Part shown: positions 50,811-64,000 of the stretch, one piece after another
How positions within the stretch are numbered: the first letter of the stretch is position 1
How the letters are laid out: the number at the start of each line of letters is the position of its first letter
DNA from: Apostichopus japonicus
Lineage: Eukaryota; Echinodermata; Holothuroidea; Aspidochirotida; Stichopodidae
DNA: 64,000 nucleotides
Direction: 5' to 3'
Assembly: GCF_037975245.1 (NCBI RefSeq)
Contig: NC_092573.1
Coordinates: 12,482,001-12,546,000, forward strand
The notes under the pieces: model-generated
Told to the model about the DNA's origin: nothing
Databases searched by the model: none
The model's input: only the letters and a program-made list of their open reading frames with translations
Made by a program: the position numbers and the translations under genes

Positions 50811-51154
50811 ATGTTAACATTTGACTGCACATTAACTTTTCCATAGAATTGAAGTACCTCACAAGACGTCTTACAATAAGGTTAGGGCACTATGGGAACA
50901 AAGTACAATTGTATAAGCATACCTTAGATACGGAGACACAGAGAATTTACCATTTTGTAATATGTGTATTTCATCGCAATATAGTATTATTAAAACGTTA
51001 CTCTTTCTACTACAATTTATAAAGAAAATAGAAAATAAATATATCAAGTTTAGAGAATAGTATACTTGTAAAACTGCTTTTAAACTTCTCTGAACGAGTT
51101 GTTGGTTAAGAGTTCACTTGATTTATTATCTGTTTTTCTCATTCATGAAAAGAC

Positions 51155-51366
51155 CCTGTGGCCTTCGTCGGAAATACTTGGTAGTGGTATGACAAGTTCA
51201 AAATGTAACACAATGAAAGTGACTCTAGGTAAATGCAAGTGATAGAATTAGTAGCGAATAAACCATGACTATACAGAAAGCGGATTAAGGAACAAAAAAG
51301 AACGGATTACATATGTTTATAGAACTCGTAGTTGTTTAGGAGGTCCCAAGTCTTTGTTGAGACCGG
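51155..51366 (-). mobile_element. SINE body, reverse orientation
   Basis: Reverse complement matches the body of the SINE at about 15905-16117: CTCAACAAAGACTTGGGAC, AACATATGTAATCCGTTCTT, CCTTAATCCGCTT, ATAGTCATGGTTTATT and the CCAAGTATTNCNGACGAAGG end. No tRNA-like head is visible, so it is 5'-truncated or replaced. Confidence 0.7.
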
Positions 51367-51649
51367 TGATATAAACTCAATGCGAATAATCCCCTCGATT
51401 TCGTGTGTATATTTATATATAATTGTAATTCTAAACAAACTTTATAACTTGTTTTATTTATATTCATGATTATTTATATATATTTATATATACATATATA
51501 TATTTATATGACATCTCGTTCAATTTAATAGAGAATTGATTCGATCGGACATAAACACCATATGATCATGAACCATTTCTGACAGCTGGGAAATACAAAT
51601 ATGTAAGTGTTCAAGAAGAACAATTTGACAATGGCCTACTATCATATGA

Positions 51650-51655
51650 TTTATT
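51650..51655 (-). other. Candidate polyadenylation signal of gene E
   Basis: AATAAA on the - strand, about 135 bp after the stop codon of gene E. It is the first such hexamer I find downstream. Confidence 0.35.
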
Positions 51656-51789
51656 CTTATTGCTCGAGGCACTGGTCAGTGCCATTGTACTTTATACTGT
51701 AAACACTTGATGAGGTTGTCTGTTGCAAATTTGTTGAGTTCAGAATAAATAAAGCACCTACTCTGTTATAGGTCTCTATTAATTCACAT

Positions 51790-54700
51790 TTACGAAATAT
51801 TTTCAAGTTTAAACGCTTCGTTTTGGTGACCTTGTTCTTCTTTCTTTCGACCTTTGGACCCCATCATCTGCCTCAAATCTTCACTGGTTTGAGGTTGTGA
51901 TGTTGTACGAGTATCTGGTAGAGTGAGAACACTGAAAGCAGTCACCACTGACAGAGAGGCCATCGTTATTAAGGAAAAATTGGGTCTAAATTCATCCTAA
52001 GAGAAAAAGAAAGAGAAAAAGACTAAGTCAGTGTTCTTACACAGGGGCGCAACCAATATATTTATGGGTGCATAAGCCCCCCCCCCCCTCCCACCCCGTC
52101 GCAGACTAAAGTCAGGAAGAGCTCAGCCTCCCAAACTGGCAGACAGAATGTTACAAAAATGTCTAGTGTACTGTCGAGTAACTGTTTAGGTTATATGTTT
52201 ATGCGGTACAACCTAAATAGTCAGAAATTCATCAAGGCCGTCTCAAAAGTTGCAAAATATAGTTGCACCATTTTGCGTGTAAGCACCCCGCATTTTATCA
52301 AACGTTCTCACAGCGGATTGGACACCCCTTTTAGATTTCCAAGTCTATGCATCGGTTTTGAGATAACAACATCAGAAGTTAACTTGTCTTGTATCCCAAG
52401 TGAACTTAGTAACGCCCACAGGTATGATGTCATAGATGCACACTAAAATATGTTGCTTTACATTAAACATTTAAATCTACTCTTAAAAATTGGGATGAAT
52501 TCACATTGGAATGTACTGCAACCATTGGGGTATTGTTCACATATTACTCTAAGGTAAAGTTCTAAGACCCAATCCAAAATCCATGGATAAAACAATAACT
52601 GAAAAGAAATAATCATAAATAAATAAAAATCAACAACTGTCCTTATCTAGGAAACGAAATCGGAATTGCAAGCAAATGTATTTTGTATATGTTCTTCATT
52701 CATTAGTACAAACAATAAATGTTCCTCTTGAATATTCTTTCCAAAAAAAAATGTAATTGTTACTTATAAACAAAGATAAGATGATCTCAATCACGTGTTC
52801 TCAATGTATCTCAGCCGTATAACAAAAGGACAATAATGAATTTTGGAATGAATTTTCACAAACTTGAAAAGATGGTTCTACCAATAGCTTGTGTTTTTGT
52901 TAATGACCGTTCAGCTTCATTAATAGAAGTTGTGTATAAAGTGTGTATAGCTGAGTAATACGCAATGGTAACTAATATAAACATCAAGCAATATTTACAT
53001 ATTGAACAATCACATACCATCTGGCATGCATAAATGGAATAACACGTTCCATTGAATCAAAAGTATGATATCAAATACTTGGATTAATTTGACTATTTGA
53101 TTGAAGTTGATTCATTCGGGTAACCTTCATACTCCCTATAGTTTTACTCCCTAAAAGTTTATAATAACTATAACTTACCATATAGAGCATAAATGGTGCT
53201 AAAATTGCGCCAATTCTACCAAGGCATAAGGTAAAGCCGTTTCCTTTGTTTCTGTGCAGTAGAAAATCGTCACACATTTTAAGTTTTAATTGATGACATT
53301 TAACAGCATTAAGTGCGTACTAAGTTGAAATTGTTAGTTTTTCTCATTTATTAAATTGCAACATAGAGCTCATGAAGAGAATTTAAATTGTAAACATTCC
53401 TTTCAAATCGAAACATCTAAACTAAAAATTGAGTTCATTTAATACTAATAATCCATGTGGACTTTTAAGCATCAAGTAACAATACTGCTAAAGGGTTTGT
53501 ATAGCTACTGTGAACTAATGAGAACCTAAATATAAAATTCCTGCTAAATTCTTATACGGGTTTTGTTTTAATTCATGACACAAAACACTGATGATTCGAC
53601 AATCTGACTTAATATTCAATCGACAAATATCTTTCACATTGTGTTCTATAACAATTTCGTCTTACCTTATCGTAGTAGGGTACAATTCCATTACCAGTAA
53701 CATCAAACCCGCCAGTGTTAAGACTACGAAAAATTTCCCAGTGAGAGATAGAACGGTCTTCAAAACACTGAGATCAACCCCTTCTTCTGGAGAGAATAGA
53801 AACTGTTATTTGTTTTTTTTTTTCTTATTATTTCCACAAAGTAAATATCATATGGAGATTGAGTGACTGAATGAATTAAGAAGAAATGTCTTTAACAGTT
53901 TTAATTAATGTGGATGTTATCGTAAACTGTTCAAAATGAAAAATGACCTCAAAGAGAAGAATGAAGAACTCAGATATTGTATTAGTGTAGAAATTTATCA
54001 CAAAATCACTTACTTGTCTCATCGGGGATAAATATTATCAAAATCAAACTAGCCGCACACGCGAAGAAGCAAATACTAAGGGTATAAGTTCGTCGTATCC
54101 TGTGTAAGCCACAAAAATAGAAACAGAACAATACTGCGAAAAGTGCCAATTTTATATTTAACAGTTATTAGACCGAAAATACCCAATCTTAAAGTAATGC
54201 CTTTACACCATATGAACAACATATACCTTTATTGCTGGGGCTTTACCCTTATAGAATAAAATCATGGGTGGCTCCGCCCTCACCTCCCCCCCCCCCCTTC
54301 CCCTACCCCCACCGGTAGACATAATATTTCAAAGAAATACATAAATATGCAATATGTAGGCTGGATACAACCTTAACATTTATACAAATAATACTGTTTC
54401 AAAAGTTGCAAATCACAGACATTCAGAGTCCGCATCTAGCGAGAAAAATTAGTTGGTTTATTTAAGCTTGTCAGTCAGTCTGCCAGTCAGTCATTCTCAA
54501 TACATGTTTTTTTATAGTTCTGGATATTAATATTTTCATTTCTCTTTTCCTGCATCTTATTTTATGCTATTGCTTCTTTATCGTTTGCTGGATGAGGATA
54601 GAGTGGGGAAGTCTTTATTCTGTTCTTTTTCAACTAGCTTCCTTATATGGTAAGAATGCATTTAGTTTTACAGTTGGGCAGAAACATTTGAAATCAAAGT

Positions 54701-55981
54701 AAACAATGATGATCTAAACCAAATAATGTTTACTTACAAGTTATAAACAATTGGAGCCAAAAATCGTGCAGGAACCTCAACCAGAGCGCTATAAAAGAAA
54801 TTCAGGTAAGGATTGCCAGCTAAACGTCCAGTGCTTAAAGCGAATCCAAAGTACACGATGGTATAGCAAAGTCTATTAGACAAGTGAAAAAAGAAGAAGG
54901 AAAGTTGGCATTGAAAAGACAAAATACATTGTGATATGTAGAGCACATCATAAACTTGATGAGGTTAACCAAATACAGTCTTCACCAGAGACAAATAAAA
55001 CATTCCTGATGAATAAAGTTTTGCAATATTAGAACTAAAGTAACGACTGAATCAAATATGTGTTTTGCAATATAACATGTAATGACATTTTTGAATGAGA
55101 TTGTATTAGAAAAACATTTATAGCATGGACTACTAGTGTGGAAAATGTAAAAGGTATCACGTTTCCTATGTCGACAACTCGGAAACCAAAAGGCATACTT
55201 AATACGCAAAGAAATGCTCATACACTTCATATTATTATTTGATAATATTAGACCTAATATTTGATCGTCATACCCGGCTCTGTCACTTTCATTTAATCGA
55301 AACTCCGGACACTTTCAGATGTTTTTTTTTTAGTAAAACTGATTTTTACCTTAAAATACCTAACACCAAGGTGACGTGAAGAACTGGTGGCTTAAACAAG
55401 TCAAAATAATTATATCCTTTGGTCTTGGTCTCCTTTTCAACTGGAGTCTCCATTTGTCGATTGCGTTCTTCCTCCAAAGATATGTTATATGTATCATGGG
55501 CCGCCAAAATTCGCACTGGACCTGTCGTTATGTCATCCGAAGATACAGAAAACGTTCTTTCTTTTTTCAATTCCGATAAATTTAGATGTATCACTTCTCC
55601 GTTTTTGGAAGCAGTTTGTTCTTCTACTTTCTCGGTTACTGTAGATATACCATGAACATGCTCTGGTTTCGCATCATAAATAATTTTTGGCACTTCTGAT
55701 CCATTTTGCTTTGCGAGTTTTCTTATCAAATCGTCAGTCGCCTTGGTTCTGCCTTTACTGCTCAGCCATCTCAACGATTCTGGTAAGAACCTGTCGAATT
55801 ATTACACCGGTACATAAATACAAATCAATATGTACGTAAGTATTGCAGCAATGATCTTTTGCATGATTGTGAACTTTGATATAAAAAATTATGGATTTTT
55901 TTAGAACTTTATTAGAAAAAAGTTTGCTGACCATAAATATGTGACGTCATGGCATGTTATAGTAATAATAATAGATATATA

Positions 55982-56023
<42 letters not shown>

Positions 56024-57863
56024 TAATTATAATTATAATTATAATTATAAATATAAATTAAAGCATCTCTAACACAAATTATGGAATAGCTTCATAAGGA
56101 ATGAATTATCGTTTGGTAATACGCAAGCTTTGGCTATCCACAGTAATCAGTCTTAATTTAATTCAGTCAGAGATCCCGTAAGATATTAAATTCAGAAAAA
56201 GTCAGCCAAGGCGATATTATCGTAATATTGTTCTCAGTTCGGCTTTTCGGTACCTTGCGAAAGAGGTTAGTAAGCAATGGGCTAACTCTTATGTCTTATC
56301 AAATTTGTTGAAATTAACCTACACAATCAAGTTGATAATATGATGTACAAAAAACATGGTAAGCAACCTTACCACATGCCACAAAGACCAAACGCGACAG
56401 GTGAAATTATCGCCAGCTGAAAGTACCGCCAATCGCGGATAAGAAATGCCAACAGGGCCATAAACATCAGACCGAAGGAAAACGATATAGCTGGAACAGT
56501 CATGGCTCGATTTCTATATTTAGGAATCATGTATTCTGATATATTACTGCTAAAGCAGACCCAGACAGCCTTAAGGAGAAGAGAAAGACCAGAACAACAG
56601 ATTCTTATTTTATTGCCTTAATTCTGAAGTACTAAACAAACTATAATACGTGCAGCATTGGGTTAAATTTCAAGTGTAAATGTATGAATTAAAAACACGT
56701 TTTTTATACTATAATCTAATGAAAAGTTTCTTTACGTTTAAAGAAATTTTTAAAAGATAGAGCATAACAACTATCTGCAAAATTGTATTATTTTTCAAGA
56801 TGAATCGTCAGAATCGAACATTTGAACGATATGATGCATCAAGAGACTGTTATATACATTAATATATCACGCATTTTCTTGTCAGGAGGCTTTGTACTGT
56901 TAAATTGACGTAAACCATATCTTACCATTTGTGAAAAGCCACAAAAAAATCTGATTATCACAAACATCGTGTAATTTGGAGAAAAGCAAATGACAATCCC
57001 AAACAGAGCATACAAGAACAATGCCAAAAGGAAGCTGGGTCTTCTTCCATATCGATCTGCTAATATTCCAAAGACGAATGCTCCAATGAAGCCTCCCACT
57101 TGTAACACCGACTGGCTAATCTCAGCAACTGCATTCTGGTCACAGACTAAATCCCACTGTTTTAAGAAGTAACGAAATGTATGAAGAATTATTATTGCGA
57201 GTGTTCTTTACAATATAAATGACTATGAGATGAAAATAAACTATAATTTTAGCAATATATTAACTAAGACGAATTGACTACATATCCATATCAGGTGGTT
57301 TCCTTTACTCTCAACATTAGGGCAGGTATAGGACTATTCAACGTTAGGGAACAATGCGGTTCATATTTCAGGACATTTAAACATTTGTTTTCAAAGGACA
57401 TACGAGAATAAGAGAAGCTATTGCGGTAGAAACTGTTTTGTTTTTATATTCGGCAATTTAAGATTTACGTTTTTGATAGTTCGACTTCATATCTTTTACT
57501 ATGGAAGAGACAATAATATTACTATACCTCACTTATAATCGTCTCTCCATAGACATCGGTCTCATATTCCCAACCATTTTGACATTCTCTTGTCGAATTC
57601 CTGATGTCAGGATTGGAATATTCCAAACATTGAGTATACACAGTATCACCATTCTCAGCCTCCTCGATAGGAACAGATTGATTTAAAAGATAACCGTCTC
57701 TCAAAGTACAATGATGACTCGGCGTCGCTGCTAGAAAGTTTATACTCTGCCCAGTCATGGGTAAAAAGAATTGGATGTACGCTGAACTGACCACAAAGAG
57801 AATCTGAACCCGTCCAAAAGGGTTTAACTCAATGAGTATGCGATCAATAGCGGTCGCATCCAT
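51790..57863 (-). CDS. SLC22-family organic cation/carnitine transporter-like protein, gene E
   Basis: Nine exons in transcript order: 57863-57528, 57156-56926, 56569-56373, 55790-55350, 54872-54738, 54099-54014, 53786-53666, 53251-53179, 51996-51790. The joined frame is open, 608 aa, starting MDATAIDRIL. Exon 1 has TM1, a Cys-containing loop with NQS and NST glycosylation sites, and YGETIISE; exon 2 opens with WDLVC. Motif A is intact (ADRYGRRP). Then RDWRYFQ, PESLRW, a Lys/Glu/Ser-rich cytoplasmic loop of about 125 aa, GRLAGNPYLNF, VPAR, ELYPTTIR, NKGNG, and the tail LPDTRTTSQPQTSEDLR ending in charged residues. It is close in layout and sequence to C, D and F. The membrane position and transport role follow from the family; the substrate is unknown. 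Confidence 0.92.
55974..56060. repeat. TA and TTATAA microsatellite in intron 3 of gene E
   Basis: TA repeats passing into a tandem (TTATAA)n-like block. Confidence 0.85.
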
Positions 57864-60800
57864 GGTGAAAATGAATCCGATATATGACAAAGGAACTCTA
57901 GAAAATATCACCTCAAAAAAAATACTTTTAAATTAAAAGAACAAAATCGTAAGTGGATCTATTTCTTCTTTATCGTTTGACTGCATTGCGTCTTCGTGCT
58001 GGTGCTAATCTTTGGGTCATTGATAAGCCTTACCTAACCTTACCGTGTACTTTCTCTGCGACGTGCATTGCCATTTGTGTCGTCCTTAAACAACTTCGAA
58101 ACTGTATTATTGACCGAATACGTAGTAAGTTAAAACGTGACAGTTCATTAAGCTTACTCTACCACTGTATCTTTATTCACCTAAAGGAACGAACTTGCTC
58201 AAAGAAGAATTGTCCAGCTAAGCAGACCAAAGTTGCAAGTGACCATGAAGTCCTTCCTCGCAAGTAAATCAATAGCATAACGTATGTAAACCGGTTTAAA
58301 ACCACTATAAAGCACTTGTGACATGAAGGAAACCGTAAACAGGAATATACACTAGTCGCACTATAAATTGCGTCATATCACTATGAACTTTGTACCTAAC
58401 GTGCTTATACACCTGTGTGCCGGCAGTTCCTGGACAGTTTGTATGCCTTTCAGACCATGGTAACAATAATCTAACTATCGAACTTGCCATGAACTATTAA
58501 TCCCATCAATTAGGTACCTTAATGTAAATACTTACTTTGTGTGGGTGATATTAAACAAGTTTACAAAGATGCGTGTAAAAGTGTAAACTAATTATGGATC
58601 TGCAGACATCGATTTCTTCTTGGCCATTTTAAACGATATGTAATTTTGAGAGCAGTTTCTCATGATACATGCGATACTCTGTGACGTTCATTTTGATGAC
58701 TATGAGTTGTCAACCAGTAGTTATATCTTCATCCGTTCGTTGATGAATGCTTGTAAGTGTTCGTGTGAACATTTAATTTAATCTGTGTGTCTGAATCAAT
58801 TTAAAAATCAAATCGTATTGACATTTGGCAACTTCTATCTATTCATTTTTGTTTACTGCAATATATTTAAATGCAAGTGTTTTACTCTTCATTAATATAT
58901 TTTCCATCAAAGCATTCGATAAGAAAAATCAAAAGGTTAAAGAAATTCATTTTAAACTTAAGTTGGCAACCCGTCTTTTTTTCTCGAACTTTTATGATTG
59001 ACTTTTCATGAATATTTTGCCAAGTAAAATGTAAAGAAAACCGTTTCTTTTCTGTTTAAATGCGAAGTCGGTATCAGGCATAACAATTAATAAAAATGTT
59101 AATATGAGCGTGGTACTTGATCCCAGTCAAAACAATTAATCCCAGCAATGTGTGCCTTCAATTTGCTTACCGCACAAGTTATCTCTCAAGGGTCGCATTA
59201 AATAATGTATTTTATCCACCAGTCTGTTCTGTTTCCTTTCTGTAAACTTCAGCTTCTTTAGCAACGAGGTACTTCATATCACTGTACTAAAGCACTGCTC
59301 AACCCGATTGCAACTTTTTTAATCAACTTCATGTGATCGAGTGATTATGTAATTTCTTATATGGTATCATGATTCCTGGTGAACAGAGCAGACGTAAAAA
59401 CATGATCTGAGCCAAAAATGCCTGAAAACTCCTTCTATAAGCACGCTTTTATCTAAACTAATGTCAATCTATTAGAAGTAATATATGATCTCTGAGAACA
59501 TAAAAGTGAGTCAAAGGTCCAAGGCGGTAGACGTGATAAGGTTACTTTTGTTTCCAAATACATATTAAACGTCTGCACCAGTCTGGGGTACTTTCATAAC
59601 CACATGTAAAGTAGAAACATAAACACTAGTTATACAGTTACGTTTCGTTACTCTTCATTGTTCTGAACAATGTCCGGAAACCTGATTGATATCCCCCAAT
59701 TTCCAAGATGGTGAAATTGAGTGACTGTGTTGTATTTAAATTAAGGTATTCAGATTTACCTTATACACTTGAAATCATACTTTGAAGGTTAAAAAAAAGT
59801 CAAATCCTGAACATTTGATGTATACAGTCATTATAAATATTCATTGCATCTACGACTAGCCAATAGGAATCTGTTTACATTTAACTCAGACAAGGAAAAG
59901 TCCATAAAACAGCCATGTCTATGCTCATACAAAAGAAAGAGAGAGACAGAGGAAGAGGGAGAAGTGGAGAGAGAGGAAAACAAAGCATCCTGAAGACATC
60001 GAATGTTCGTTTGTTCGTACCGATGAAATACGTTGTGATCGAGGGTGTCATATTAACCCCTGGAATGTTATTTGAAAATAAAAGAGTTCCTATCATTATA
60101 AAACGTATTATGTGCTGGCTTGTTCTCTCCTCATCACGAACTTGAAATGTTACCAAATTGTTGCGTAGATCAATTAAAGGGGACACAGACCTCACCGTCA
60201 TCTTTCGCTTATACGACAGAGGTCGTTTGTACAAAACAACTTCATCAAACCGTTCAAACAAAATGGGGCTCCGTTTGAGAGATATCCTAGTTTTAAGGTC
60301 CTTTCTGGAATTTTGTCATTATTTTAATCTGTGATGTCATAACGCTACTGGCTTAAACCTGTAACGTTCTCTGTTTTTTTTATTTTTCCTATTTTCCAAG
60401 TAAGATGTTTACAGTGTTGCCACTGCCACCAATGGCCTTGCATGTGAAGGAAATTCTTGACATATCCCGAACGCAGATATCGCTGTTTGGGGGAGGTTTT
60501 TTATGATGATGGTTATCTCTGTCAATTGCTTTAATAATAATGGTAGGTGTTTGTGTCTCCTTCAATTAATACTTGTCATGTTAAAAGAGTAACATGTAAC
60601 AGATAACCACCTGAAGAACAATTCTACCAGCAAGAAGGAAGATCACGACCTCGCGCCAAAACCATGTCAAACCTAACTTTAAAAGTCCAAATTCAAGTCT
60701 TCGGTTTGAGCGGTTTTGTTAAGAGAAGACTCAATATTAAGCTGCAGCAACACTAATTCATAAGCTCAATTTGTCCAGAAATGTTACTGAACTTCTATTC

Positions 60801-60889
60801 TAATGTATAAATTTGAAAAATGTACAATTTATTAATAAAAAATGTCCATGTTTTAGCTGCAAGAAAAGTACCGCGCCTGCTTACTGTAG

Positions 60890-60927
<38 letters not shown>

Positions 60928-61234
60928 TTATAAATATGTATGTATGGGTAAACAACAAACACAGTTACGTTGCAGTTAATACAAAAACCATTTGAAATAA
61001 CTTTGTCATTTTGAGGTCCACATATCAACATATATTATTATAGGAAAGTTGACACCAAAACAGAAAAATGCAACATTCTGAACGATATTCAGTTAGCACT
61101 ACTAACCGAAATGAACATAAAGGTATGTAGTATTACAACGATTAATTTTACACATAAACTTAGTAATTATTAGTAATTATAACTTTTGGTATTCTAGCAA
61201 ACGGATGTTAAGTTTCATCTGATTGTGTTATAAC
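57864..61234. other. Intergenic region between genes F and E
   Basis: 5' flank of E and 3' UTR of F. No gene is recognised. A purine-rich GAGAGA stretch lies at 59930-59985 and a TA microsatellite at 60891-60933. The frame at 59881-60261 (- strand) has no family resemblance. Confidence 0.5.
60891..60933. repeat. TA microsatellite
   Basis: About 40 bp of TA repeats passing into TTTATTTATAAATATG. Confidence 0.85.
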
Positions 61235-62959
61235 TTATAATTTTGTATCCCCTTCAAAAGCGATATTATCATGGCCATTGGCGTCTTTATTCTTTCGTCT
61301 TGTCTTCATTATTATCCGCAGGTCCTTAGTATCCTGAGGTTGGGTTGTTTTACGAGTGTCGGGTAAAACCAGCACACTCAAGGCTGTCAATATGGACATA
61401 ACTGCCATCATGATGATTGAAAAGTTCGGTAAAACGTTATCCTAAATGATGGACAACAAGGGGAAATATGTTTAGTAAGTTTAATATGTAATTGATATCG
61501 AATCATCTTTTTTACATGCAAAGTCAGTCAATAAATTTGAAAGAAGTGTTCAAAACCTCTGTACTATTATATGTTCTGTGTAGCTTCGATGAAGCCATAA
61601 CAGGAATACACATGGAGCAATAAGAAGGATATATATATAAATCTTTGACAAAATCTTACACATGAATCAATTTACGGTGTTACAATTTATCACAACTTTC
61701 ATTACAGGCCCTTATCGTTTTCATGATAATAACAGAAGAAGCGATCGGCAGTTAATAGCTACCTTAAACACCATCGCTGCAAGACACGGCTACTTACGGA
61801 CTCTAATCTAAGCAATGAAATATTCATATTTACCATGTAAAGCATGAACGGTGCTACGACTCCTCCAAGTCTACTCATGCAAACGGTCCAGCCATTACCC
61901 ATATTTCTGACAAGAAAAATGATTTCGCATATTATCATGATTCTGACATAATAAAGAATGATTTAGAGAAGATTTCTGGATGCTGCCTACCGCTTATATT
62001 CTATAACATTGTATTTTCAATAACAGCAACTATAGAGATTATTTGTTTATATGTTAACATCTATAAAGTAAATCTCTATAGTCTTCGACGATATCCAGTG
62101 ATGAATATTTGTTACATATATATCTTCATAACAAGAATATTGCTATTTTGCTGCCACATGCAGACTGATGTACAATCTCTCATTGCATTGCAGTATGTAT
62201 TGATGCATGCTGATATTTAATTGAGCGCTCTACCCTCTTTTAGTAATTGTGTTTTATGAGAAAACGGTATAAATGCTCATTACAGTTATATAGGAATAGG
62301 TCATTTATCTTCAAATTGTACAGAGAGACGCACAATATACCATTCTGTACCAGAACGTATGAAGGAGTTCCTATACAATATCGTAACCACAACATATGCA
62401 TGATTCCTTTTATCAAATGCTTCTGGCCTAGTGAATTGTCAGTTAATATACAGTTGCAACATTTTATCTTTAAGTGCGGTACCTGACCGTTGTTGGATAT
62501 AACTCCACCACTAGCAGCATGTTACCTCCCCTGGTTAAAACCACAAAGAACTTTCCAAGAAGTGATAGTACATTGATCAATGTTCCTAGATCGACGCCGT
62601 TTTCTGTGTAAAGAAAGAAACACTGGTATTGAAAGATAATAGTAACGTAACAGTTACATACGCTACCGCTGCGAATACCACTCAAGAAACTACATACATG
62701 TTGTTACAACAACGTTCATTTCTCAAATGGATATAGTCAAAAATTCACTCAAGAGATTTAGTCGTTTCTCGCAGAGACATGAAGTTATTAAAGTCATGTA
62801 ATTGGATTTGAGTCAAGATCGAGCATCAAAATGAATTCAAACCTAGACAGTGAAGTACGGAGTTAATACTCACTTGTCTCAGGGGGTATGAATATCATTA
62901 TAATCAGACCGATACCACACAGTATGTAACAGAAAGTAAGCACGAAAGTTCGACGAAAC
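61235..62959 (-). CDS. SLC22-family organic cation/carnitine transporter-like protein, gene F (3' part; 5' end outside window)
   Basis: Four exons in transcript order: 62959-62874, 62603-62483, 61906-61834, 61441-61235. Sizes 86, 121, 73 and 207 bp equal exons 6-9 of gene E. They join in frame to 161 aa plus stop, the region from about TM8 to the C-terminus. Visible motifs are FRRTF, PPET, GVDLGTL, LLGKFFVVLTRGG, ELYPTTVR, NMGNG and the tail LPDTRKTTQPQDTKDLR. Exon 5 is not found in the remaining 1,041 bp to the right edge, so intron 5 is longer than that and exons 1-5 lie outside. It belongs to the C-F subfamily. Confidence 0.88.
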
Positions 62960-64000
62960 CTGCGATAGAAATAGACCAGAATGGAATAATAATTAGGAAA
63001 TTAAAAAAAAAACTGCAAGTGTCAAAACTTGTGAAAATGATGAACGAATCTAATATAATACTTGAAAATAACCGTTTGACGGAAGTGGGCGTTCGTGTGT
63101 AGCAAAGAGGAACGAATACCGCTGTTACCCAATTATAAATGGCCAGCTCCTTGCCCCACCCCATTTCCTCTGTAATGATACCCATTTTAAACCATAAAAG
63201 ACCGTTATGGTTGTGAATTCGTCGGTATCAATTAAAATAAATATACTTTGAGATATTTCGATATAATAATATTCATAAGGTAGAAATTTAAGGACGATAC
63301 ATGCACGTATCATATCAATTGATGCGTGTTTGTCAATTCATGTTTACAAAGTTAAGAGTATTTAAAGCTCGACAACATCATTGCTAATTCTACATACACC
63401 ATACGGGTAGGAACCTTAGCGTGTACTTTGATCTTCCTATCAAACAAGGGTCCCGATACGAGATGTATACCTAATTTCCATCTGATAATTTCCCACCCTG
63501 AGTCATCAAACCAACTCTTTCTTTCAACCAAGAAATTAACATACAATAGATTTATTAATGGTAAGCAAAACACTGAATGTTTCTGCCTTTTATTTTGTGT
63601 CGCGTGTCAGTTTGAGTTCAATTCAATTTCTCTGAGCAACATTACTCTTTTTTGCGCATAGACGTGCTTAGCCTGACAAACGTCTAAATTGCGACAAATT
63701 TGTTGATTGTGTATTTTTTATGTTTTGTTTTATACATTGAATGATAACCTGCACAATATGATACGTTTTTTCATTCTTCTTGGAGTGGAGAAGAGATAAG
63801 TAACTTTCGACCAAAAACTCACGCGCCTTTTTGAAATCCAAGTACAAAAATATTCAAAACGAGATTTCTTTTCGATGGGTTTCAATTTATGTACTGTTAA
63901 GGTTATGTGCACGATCAATCTTAACCAGCTTTCCAAGTAAATGCGAAGAAAATAGAAGATTCAACAAAGGAGAAGTTACCCCTGAATATAGCAGCCATAA
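62960..64000 (-). other. Part of intron 5 of gene F
   Basis: AT-rich sequence upstream of exon 6. I searched the - strand for the conserved exon 5 words (GxxxLAGNPYLNF) and found none. Nothing else is recognisable. Confidence 0.6.

Larger units (their letters stand above)
48561..51789. other. Intergenic region between genes E and D
   Basis: 5' flank of D and 3' UTR of E. It holds an inverted-repeat element (49691-50036), a degenerate repeat zone (50480-50810) that includes a match to intron 3 of gene D, and a reverse-oriented SINE body (51155-51366) followed by AT-rich sequence (about 51408-51515). A TGACGTCG (CRE-like) occurs near 48794, about 230 bp upstream of the start of D. No gene recognised. 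Confidence 0.55.

Noticed and set aside
52025-52110. Second CAGGGGCG-type transposon end in the intron 8 region of gene E
   Set aside because: ACAGGGGCGCAACC followed by a C run resembles a hAT end, but no opposite inverted end or target duplication was found nearby.
59881-60261. 126-residue frame on the - strand
   Set aside because: Part of it is a GAGAGA-rich simple sequence on the opposite strand, and no known domain or gene context supports it.

Overview
This window looks like animal nuclear DNA. It is AT-rich, its genes are split into short exons with GT-AG introns, and it carries long TA microsatellites, poly-C/G tracts and DNA-transposon and SINE debris. I see no bacterial or viral genes. 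The family content and repeat style suggest a marine invertebrate, perhaps an echinoderm, but nothing in the sequence fixes the taxon.

The coding content is one multigene cluster of SLC22-type (organic cation/carnitine-transporter-like) major facilitator proteins. I reconstructed the exons by comparing paralogs within the window. Gene A (exons 2-9 of a gene whose first exon lies left of the window, 323-5685) and gene B (complete, 24080-31213, 645 aa) are on the + strand. Genes C (34247-40443, 603 aa), D (43321-48560, 601 aa), E (51790-57863, 608 aa) and F (last four exons, 61235-62959, continuing past the right edge) are head to tail on the - strand. B and C converge on a 3 kb gene-free interval. 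Every complete gene has nine exons. Exons 2, 3, 5, 6, 7 and 8 are always 231, 197, 135, 86, 121 and 73 bp, with intron phases 0,0,2,2,2,1,2,0. Only exon 1, exon 4 (the large cytoplasmic loop) and exon 9 (the C-terminal tail) vary in length.

Between A and B lies a recent segmental duplication. About 5.5 kb from intron 5 of gene A to a TA microsatellite (3797-9256) reappears at 17933-22055. It leaves a four-exon pseudogene with a one-base frameshift. Both copies also hold a decayed exon 1 of a further, lost paralog. Copy 1 carries a 1.32 kb hAT-like element with terminal inverted repeats and an 8-bp target duplication; copy 2 preserves the empty site.

The remainder is intergenic: about 6.3 kb (9334-15640) with no recognisable gene, a tRNA-derived SINE with two further relatives, an inverted-repeat element near 49.7-50.0 kb, and degenerate repeats. 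Other points of interest are a GC donor in gene A, an 89-bp tandem duplication of the acceptor and start of the last exon of gene D, and loss of the MFS motif-A aspartate in genes A and B.

The genes probably encode plasma-membrane transporters of small organic solutes. Their substrates cannot be read from the sequence. The layout points to repeated tandem duplication, unequal exchange and gene loss in two diverged subfamilies, A/B and C-F.
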